Assembly: GCF_002218005.2 (NCBI RefSeq)
Contig: NZ_AP018679.1
Location: forward strand, 496,001 to 560,000
Reading direction: 5' to 3'
Source of the DNA: Vibrio algivorus
GTDB lineage: Bacteria; Pseudomonadota; Gammaproteobacteria; Enterobacterales; Vibrionaceae
Length of the DNA stretch: 64,000 bases
Shown here: positions 58,684 through 64,000 of the stretch, in pieces
How positions within the stretch are numbered: the first letter of the stretch is position 1
How the letters are laid out: every line of letters begins with the position of its first letter
Position numbers and translations under genes: made by a program
The notes under the pieces: model-generated
What the model saw: only the letters and a program-made list of their open reading frames with translations
Databases searched by the model: none
What the model was told of the DNA's origin: nothing

Positions 58684-59607
58684 ATGTATTACGGTTTTGA
58701 TGTCGGTGGCACAAAAATTGAGTTTGGTGCTTTTAACGAGAAGTTAGAAAGAGTGGCTTCTGAAAGAGTACCTACACCTGGAGAAGATTACCAAGCATTA
58801 TTAGATACTCTTGCGGGTTTAGTCGCTAAATATGATAAGCAGTTTGAATTAAGAGGCACTGTTGGTATTGGCATTCCGGGGATGGAAAGCGTGGAAGATG
58901 GGGCCGTTTTAACTTCAAATGTTCCTGCTGCGAAAGGAAAGTTCTTACGCAAAGATCTTGAAGCGTTGGTCGAGCGCCCAGTAAAAGTGGCAAATGATGC
59001 CAATTGCTTTGCGTTATCAGAAGCTTGGGATGAAGAGCATCAAGGTAAAGAAAGTGTTTTAGGGCTAATACTTGGCACTGGTTTTGGTGGCGGAATTGTT
59101 GTCAATGGTCACGTAGTCTCTGGTGGGAGTCATGTTGCTGGCGAGCTAGGCCATACTCGTATGCCAATTGATGCTTGGTTCTACTTGAATGATAGTTGCA
59201 AAGATAAAGATGCACCATTATTTGGTTGTGGTTGTGATAAAAAAGGTTGTATCGACAACTACTTATCAGGGCGTGGTTTTGAGCAGCTTTACCACTACTA
59301 CTATGATGAGAATGTAAAAGCTATCGACATTATCAAACAGTATCAGCAAAAAGAGCCTAAAGCGGTAGAGCATGTTGAACGCTTTATGGATCTATTGGCA
59401 ATTTGTTTAGGTAATATTTTTACTGCTTTTGATCCAGATGTCGTGGTACTCGGTGGCGGCTTATCAAACTTTGAAGCAATTTACGAAGAAATACCAAAGC
59501 GTATTCAACCTCATTTACTTTCTATAGGTAAAGTACCGCATATCTTAAAAGCCAAACATGGTGATTCTGGTGGTGTACGTGGTGCTGCATTTTTGAATAT
59601 TCAATAA
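58684..59607 (+). CDS. nagK: N-acetylglucosamine kinase NagK (ROK family)
   Basis: This cytoplasmic enzyme phosphorylates GlcNAc released from the cell wall or chitin to GlcNAc-6-phosphate. The 307-residue ROK kinase has the ATP motif GFDVGGTKIEFGAF near 5, the catalytic aspartate in VANDANCFAL near 105, GHTRMP near 157, and the zinc-binding CGCDKKGCID near 181. ATG 58684 follows GGAGAGAA and is preferred over the 58651 extension. It is not in an operon. Confidence 0.88.
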   Translation: MYYGFDVGGTKIEFGAFNEKLERVASERVPTPGEDYQALLDTLAGLVAKYDKQFELRGTVGIGIPGMESVEDGAVLTSNVPAAKGKFLRKDLEALVERPVKVANDANCFALSEAWDEEHQGKESVLGLILGTGFGGGIVVNGHVVSGGSHVAGELGHTRMPIDAWFYLNDSCKDKDAPLFGCGCDKKGCIDNYLSGRGFEQLYHYYYDENVKAIDIIKQYQQKEPKAVEHVERFMDLLAICLGNIFTAFDPDVVVLGGGLSNFEAIYEEIPKRIQPHLLSIGKVPHILKAKHGDSGGVRGAAFLNIQ

Positions 59608-59665
59608 TGCCAATCGCACTTTAGTCTCTTCAAGTTTGAATAACTAGGGGTTAATTACCTAAAAC

Positions 59666-59700
59666 AAAAAGGCTTGGTGATATTTCATCGAGCCTTTTTA
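59666..59700. terminator. Bidirectional terminator between nagK and the DUF2960 gene
   Basis: AAAAAGGCT (59666-59674) pairs with AGCCTTTTT (59691-59699), with an inner stem GGTGA/TCATC. It has A and T runs on either side and lies between convergent genes. Confidence 0.8.
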
Positions 59701-59760
59701 TCATCAGGTGATGTGATATTCGGTATAGAATACAAACGCAGCTTATATGTAGAAGGTAGG

Positions 59761-60033
59761 TTAGCTATTTTTCTTCTTCTGACCAATACCAATGTTCTCT
59801 TTCGGCATTAAGGTTATTTTGCCGAAACCAAGCTTTTTAAAATGCGCATCACGGTAGTTGCGAACGGTTTTAGTATCAGAGACCGCTTCAATGGATTGCT
59901 CCATTTTTAGATACTCACGGATATCAATGCCTTCATGAGCGGCAACCGCTTCATGAATAGAATGAAAATCACGATAGCTAAACGCTAAGGTTTTTTCTTC
60001 ATTTTTGTATGTGTATAAAATTGTACGAGACAT
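59761..60033 (-). CDS. DUF2960 family protein
   Basis: This 90-residue basic protein matches DUF2960, a small family I know mainly from Vibrio. It starts MSRTILYTYKNEEKTLAFSY, with a middle helix HSIHEAVAAHEGIDIREYL, and ends in a lysine cluster QKKKNS. It has no cysteines or membrane segments. The function is unknown. Confidence 0.8.
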   Translation of the reverse strand: MSRTILYTYKNEEKTLAFSYRDFHSIHEAVAAHEGIDIREYLKMEQSIEAVSDTKTVRNYRDAHFKKLGFGKITLMPKENIGIGQKKKNS

Positions 60034-60096
60034 AAAGCGCCTTAAATGAAAAAGCAGTAACCGAAATTACTGCTCGAAATTAATTATGAAGGATTA

Positions 60097-60246
60097 TATA
60101 CCCAAGTGACTTCAAGGTGCGAGCTTCAGCAAGAATAAAACAAGCTTTAAGCAAGGCAAATTGAATATAATCAGATTCTATCTCTGTTCAATTTAACGCA
60201 GCATAAAGCTTGTTTTAACTTGCCCTTTGGGAGCTTTATCCAAATG
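60097..60246. repeat. Half copy of the TATACCCAAGT repeat
   Basis: The left end TATACCCAAGTGACTTCAAG and the interior as far as CTTTGGGAGCTTTATCCAAA are present. The right end is missing, being replaced by the end of the mscS gene 5 bp later. Confidence 0.7.
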
Positions 60247-60250
60247 ATTT

Positions 60251-61138
60251 CTACTGTACTGTTGAGCGTACAGCAATCATTGGTGGCTGAATATTATGGT
60301 GTTTAAACTCTTTCATTACGCGCAAAGTAATATCGGTTTCAAATAACTTTTCATATACCGTATCAACCACATAGGCCTTACAGGTGAGTTTTATGGCCAT
60401 ATAATTATCAGCAATTTCTTGGTTCACTAACACGACAACCGGCTTAGGTAGGTGAATATAACGGCTTGATGAGGCGGCTTCTTGAATCAAATCACGCGCT
60501 AAGTTGATATCTTGATCCATGCCAATATAAAAGGGGATCACACATTGCATATCAAGTGCACCGTAGTTACCGCTCATGGTCACTTCACTTAAAAATTTAT
60601 TATTTGGTATGGTGATGATGTCATCAGTCAGGGTTCTCATTCGTACTGAACGCAGGCCAATGGTAATGATATCACCGTAGTTCCCTTCAAATGTCACTCG
60701 GTCACCAACTTGGAAAGGTCTATCAATCATAACGGTTAAACCTGCGATGAATGATGCAGCCAGATCTTTCAATGCAAAACCGATAGAAACCGCTAAAGTA
60801 CCACCAATCAAAGTAAGAATTTGATCATTAATCCGAAAGCTAATCATAAAGACAACTAAACCGGCTGTCATATAAACGAAAAACTGGAAGAATGACTGTA
60901 ACTTTTGTAGCACCATTCGGTACTGTACAAATTGGGCACTAAAGGTTTCAACTAAGCGGTTGGTAAATCGTAATAGTATCCAAGAACCCAAGATCACAAA
61001 GAAGGAGAAAAAGACACCGCCCCAACGAATTAGGCTAGTAAATTGTACGATATTATCTAAATGTTCCGTTGTTTCATCTGCAGCGAAAGCAGTTGAACTC
61101 ACCATCAATAGGACGATTAAACTAAGAAACTTTTTCAT
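60251..61138 (-). CDS. MscS-family mechanosensitive channel, exported N-terminus
   Basis: The 295-residue protein has a signal-like N-terminus (1-19, ending AFA-ADE), then two membrane segments (about 34-56 and 85-108). The pore helix and beta domain are of the MscS type: GTLAVSIGFALKDLAASFIAGL near 119 and VGDRVTFEGNYGDIITIGLRSVRMRT near 148. The glycine/alanine pattern of the pore helix is kept. It should release ions under membrane tension. Its ATG lies one base after the stop of the upstream membrane AAA protein gene, so the two form an operon and probably act together. Confidence 0.85.
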   Translation of the reverse strand: MKKFLSLIVLLMVSSTAFAADETTEHLDNIVQFTSLIRWGGVFFSFFVILGSWILLRFTNRLVETFSAQFVQYRMVLQKLQSFFQFFVYMTAGLVVFMISFRINDQILTLIGGTLAVSIGFALKDLAASFIAGLTVMIDRPFQVGDRVTFEGNYGDIITIGLRSVRMRTLTDDIITIPNNKFLSEVTMSGNYGALDMQCVIPFYIGMDQDINLARDLIQEAASSSRYIHLPKPVVVLVNQEIADNYMAIKLTCKAYVVDTVYEKLFETDITLRVMKEFKHHNIQPPMIAVRSTVQ

Positions 61139-61139
61139 A

Positions 61140-63491
61140 TTACTTCACCAATAAATGTTGACGGTGCAAGGCGTTGGTAATGTATCGATACCAATGATCT
61201 GAAATCTTCGCTTTATCATCTGACCATTCAATGTAATTGCGGCTTTCAAAATAGCGCAATGTACCAATAACTTCAGGAATAGTAAGCTGAGTACACTCTG
61301 AAAGCTCTTCTGGGGTCGAGACTTCAAGTTGCACAATTGAACGCAAAATAGCCAGCATAGGCTTTGGCATTTTTTCCAACTCTTCTGATTCTGGGGCTTG
61401 GAAGAGGCGCACAACGACTTTTTCGGTTGTTTGATCTTTACGTAAAGATAAGCGGAAGAAACGCAGAGCAACAGTAGGGTTACCATCCGCGTAGTGCCAC
61501 AAAATACGGTAGAAACCTTGACGCATACGTTCTTCTTCTGAAATATCATCCTGATCCCATTGTTTTGGTAGATTTAGATCATCGAATGACACAGGATTTT
61601 CTAATTCTTGATTTAAGCGCGAATCGAGTAAGTTAGTGACTTGTGATTCAGACCAACGAGGCATAAATGTGACTAAATCAAATAATAAACGTTCTCCTCT
61701 TGCTCGATCGACAAAACGCCAGCTTGATTTTTCAATCGCTAATAATACGCGGTGGTTTTTCTTAGAACGGCGCATTAAATTGGCAAATTTCATCAAGCCA
61801 GAAAGCCCACCAACCATAGGTTTTACTAGCCTTTGTGCATTATCTACTGCAAATAAATAGCAAGTCTCACTTTTGCGTAAATGAGCTAATAGTTGAATAT
61901 CACTAGATTCGCGGCTTAAACCGATTTGTTCTGCTAAATTAGCCACTAACTCTGAGTAACCCGAGTTAGGACAGTTTAAATAAATCGGCTCAGCATTATT
62001 CACACGGTAAAGAATCTGTTTTAACAAAGTTGTGGTGCCAATACCACGCTCACCGGAAACGACACACATTGCAGGGCTATCGGTTAATACATAGCGTGAG
62101 AGTTGCCTAATTTCATCAGAAGCATAGCTAATTAACTCACTGTCTTCTCGACCAGGTAGTACGTATTGGAAAACTTCGTCACCAGATAAAGGAAGTAGGT
62201 TGGTATTTTGACCACCATTATCACTTTGTTTAGCCACTTCAATACGGAATAAATAGGCAAGTGCTTGGCTGAAGAAAGCATATTGCGATAAGTTTGAAAT
62301 CACGAATTGCTTCAAATGACGAGTTAAAATCCAAAATGTCATTATCGCTGTGGCAATGGTTGATAAAGCAAAACTGTCCTTATGATTAATCGCCCACTGA
62401 GCCCAAATAGGAGAGTCTAAGTTAACGTTATTGTCACTAAAAACATATGGCTTCCATTTTCTTAATACCACAATGGTAATTAAGATAAACCATAGGAACA
62501 TTAAGCTAGAAACCCAATGATAAATAGTGCCTTCACCGACAGTCGTGCGAGTGATTTGCAGTAAAACGCCGGCACCAATGACACTCCAAACATAATAGCG
62601 AATAGTTGATAGTCGAATAGCAATGATATCTTTAGAGGTACTGCGACTATTACGGTACACGAATTCTAAGATGAATTTTACCGCAATAGAGCCACCCAAA
62701 ATCCACCAAGTGAAAATATCTAAAAACTTAACGTGTTGCAGGCTTTGTAAACCAGAAAGAATGTCTAAGGAAATCGTAATAGCAATTAACCAAGCAATTG
62801 GCTTATTAGCTTTACTGATATACCACAATAAACGAATCCATATTGGTGGCGCAGTGGTTGGTGAGTCTAACTTCGCTTTTCGAAATTGCTTGATCATGTC
62901 AGGGCTATTACGAAGCCACCAATTTAAGATTAAATAAACAAGAAAAAGCTTGATGATAGTGACAATAACGGGGACGGGAGATATTGCTAGGTCTTTGATG
63001 AATTGTTTAAAGCTTTGAATTTGAAAGAAAAGTAAATATTGAGCATTTAGCTGGGTAATATATATTTCATTTTTGAATTGAGTGACTCCAAATGGACCAA
63101 AACCAGTTAAATTATTATAAACTCGATTATTGACCAATTTTAGTAAGTCTTGCTTGGAGCGATTAAAGCTATGAAGGGATAAATAATCTTCTTGTGCCGA
63201 AAGCCAAGTTTTTTGACCGCCTTGCTTTCTATATTCTTTTAATGATGCATCAAAATCTTTAGTTGTTTCGTCGATTTGATAAAGGGTAGTAGAAAGTAAC
63301 TCATCAACCATTGCATGATCCGCATCCGTCATAAATAAAGGATCGGGCAGTTGAGCAACTTTGTCTGAGATGCTTTGTGCTTGTGGTGTAATTTTTGCTA
63401 CTTGTGATTGTTGTGTTGGTTCCCATTCCGCATGTGCATGTAATGAGAACAAAAACAAAAAGGCCAAACAGAATTGGTAAATTTTACCCAT
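61140..63491 (-). CDS. Membrane-anchored AAA/STAND-like protein paired with MscS
   Basis: The 783-residue protein has a signal peptide (1-21), a periplasmic helical region (about 22-165), and six to eight membrane segments (about 172-420). A cytoplasmic NTPase-like domain follows (about 455-660), then a winged-helix-like tail (about 700-783). The P-loop reads SGERGIGTTTL (479-489): the lysine expected in GxxGxGKT is threonine. The Walker B region is CYLFAVDNAQRL (544-555), resembling ExeA/TniB-type AAA proteins. The N-terminal half resembles the periplasmic and membrane part of large MscS/MscK channels, with the channel domain replaced. ATG 63491 is used. GTG 63500 is also possible. The function is unknown. 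Confidence 0.8.
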   Translation of the reverse strand: MGKIYQFCLAFLFLFSLHAHAEWEPTQQSQVAKITPQAQSISDKVAQLPDPLFMTDADHAMVDELLSTTLYQIDETTKDFDASLKEYRKQGGQKTWLSAQEDYLSLHSFNRSKQDLLKLVNNRVYNNLTGFGPFGVTQFKNEIYITQLNAQYLLFFQIQSFKQFIKDLAISPVPVIVTIIKLFLVYLILNWWLRNSPDMIKQFRKAKLDSPTTAPPIWIRLLWYISKANKPIAWLIAITISLDILSGLQSLQHVKFLDIFTWWILGGSIAVKFILEFVYRNSRSTSKDIIAIRLSTIRYYVWSVIGAGVLLQITRTTVGEGTIYHWVSSLMFLWFILITIVVLRKWKPYVFSDNNVNLDSPIWAQWAINHKDSFALSTIATAIMTFWILTRHLKQFVISNLSQYAFFSQALAYLFRIEVAKQSDNGGQNTNLLPLSGDEVFQYVLPGREDSELISYASDEIRQLSRYVLTDSPAMCVVSGERGIGTTTLLKQILYRVNNAEPIYLNCPNSGYSELVANLAEQIGLSRESSDIQLLAHLRKSETCYLFAVDNAQRLVKPMVGGLSGLMKFANLMRRSKKNHRVLLAIEKSSWRFVDRARGERLLFDLVTFMPRWSESQVTNLLDSRLNQELENPVSFDDLNLPKQWDQDDISEEERMRQGFYRILWHYADGNPTVALRFFRLSLRKDQTTEKVVVRLFQAPESEELEKMPKPMLAILRSIVQLEVSTPEELSECTQLTIPEVIGTLRYFESRNYIEWSDDKAKISDHWYRYITNALHRQHLLVK

Positions 63492-63531
63492 AGATATCAC
63501 TTATAAGTAGTTGATAGGTCATATACCCAAA

Positions 63532-63577
63532 TGACTTCAAAGTATTGAAATTCGCACATTGAAGGTACTTGGGTATA
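63532..63577. repeat. Short (46 bp) copy of the TATACCCAAGT repeat
   Basis: TATACCCAAATGACTTCAAAG and CATTGAAGGTACTTGGGTATA face each other with only a few bases between. It is the shortest hairpin form seen, and lies 41 bp upstream of the AAA protein start. Confidence 0.65.
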
Positions 63578-63751
63578 TCTTATTAAAGATAGAACAATAG
63601 CGACGCAAATCATAACTTATTCTATGAGTTATTGTCATTAAGTGCTTGTTCTTCGACAAAGAAATTTTAGTGTGAGATGAACTTACGTTAAATGTATTAA
63701 TTCATATTAAATAGAGATCCAGCACAAAACTTTTTATCTTGTCGTTGTTAT

Positions 63752-63915
63752 TATACCCAAGTGATTTCAAGGTGCTCCCGAAGGGCAAGTTAAAACAAGC
63801 TTTATGCTGCGTTAAATTGAACAGAGATAGAATAACTATGATCATATTCAATTTGCCTTGCCTGCAGCTTGTTTTATTCTTGCTGAAACTCGCAACTTGA
63901 AGTTACTTGGGTATA
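63752..63915. repeat. Internally deleted (164 bp) copy of the TATACCCAAGT repeat
   Basis: TATACCCAAGTGATTTCAAG joins directly to GTGCTCCCGAAGGGCAAGTT, and the remainder matches 18898-19181 to the right end TTGAAGTTACTTGGGTATA. About 120 bp of the left interior are missing. It has the same length as 34159-34322 but a different deletion. Confidence 0.75.
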
Positions 63916-63990
63916 CATCAATAGACAAGATAAATTAACCTTGATAGCACTAAGTACAAGTTTACAAATCATTACCTCAAAAGGATTCGA

Positions 63991-64000
63991 ATGAACTTCC
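63991..64000 (+). CDS. Possible start of a gene running off the window
   Basis: AAAGGA (63980-63985) is followed at normal spacing by ATG AAC TTC C at 63991. Only three codons are visible, so the product cannot be named. Confidence 0.35.

Overview
This 64 kb window looks like the chromosome of a member of the Vibrionaceae, most likely Vibrio or a close relative. The evidence is the low-to-moderate GC content, typical Vibrio families (NorM, OmpU/OmpL-type porin, DUF2960, DUF3305/3306 beside formate dehydrogenase, periplasmic ATP-dependent DNA ligase), a VCR-like integron attC site, and an ERIC remnant. Identifications rest on motif recognition and memory of the families. No database search was run.

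Layout. 0-3 kb: astE and the vitamin B12 importer genes btuC-btuD. 3-5.8 kb: an accessory patch holding two promoterless membrane-protein cassettes separated by an attC site. Two direct copies of a ~200 bp repeat flank it, followed by a 193 bp MITE-like element and a probable sigma-54-driven small RNA. 5.8-11.1 kb: a PRA-PH-like pyrophosphohydrolase, a divergent MFS exporter/LysR pair, and the D-amino-acid catabolic pair dadA-dadX. 11.4-16.3 kb: an SMR pump, a Blc lipocalin, and an AT-rich block with a two-component system and an EptA-type phosphoethanolamine transferase (envelope modification). 16.4-26.5 kb: dbpA, a glutaredoxin, several DUF genes, a TetR/GST pair with a clear operator, zntB, a sterol-desaturase-family protein, and a TPP riboswitch upstream of thiD. 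26.6-34.6 kb: a dicarboxylate/amino-acid symporter, a PAS-GGDEF cyclase, a second and divergent purA with its own LysR regulator, a porin and two tRNA-Val(GAC) genes.

34.8-49.4 kb is one functional unit for molybdenum/tungsten enzymes. It has a MobB-MoeA fusion, mobA and a tungstate ABC importer (tupABC) with fdhD on one strand. Divergent from these are DUF3305, DUF3306, a poly-ferredoxin, a TorD-type chaperone, a small Tat protein and the membrane formate dehydrogenase fdhABC. The tungstate transporter in the cluster suggests that the enzyme can use tungsten. 49.5-52.7 kb is a betaine/proline ABC importer (order X-W-V). 52.7-64 kb has a HAD phosphatase, a periplasmic DNA ligase, norM, a fructosamine-kinase homologue with an altered catalytic loop, an NlpC/P60 lipoprotein, nagK, DUF2960, and a two-gene operon pairing an MscS channel with a membrane-anchored AAA protein whose P-loop lacks its lysine.

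A dispersed repeat family with ~20-24 bp terminal inverted repeats (starting TATACCCAAGT) occurs at least a dozen times between genes, as 267-284 bp full copies, ~164 bp deleted copies, and 46-93 bp hairpin-only copies. In at least one place it supplies the last codons and stop of a gene. The least explained items are the two-cassette island, the sigma-54 small RNA candidate, the AAA-MscS operon, the pseudokinase-like fructosamine kinase, and the palindromic leader of the formate dehydrogenase genes.
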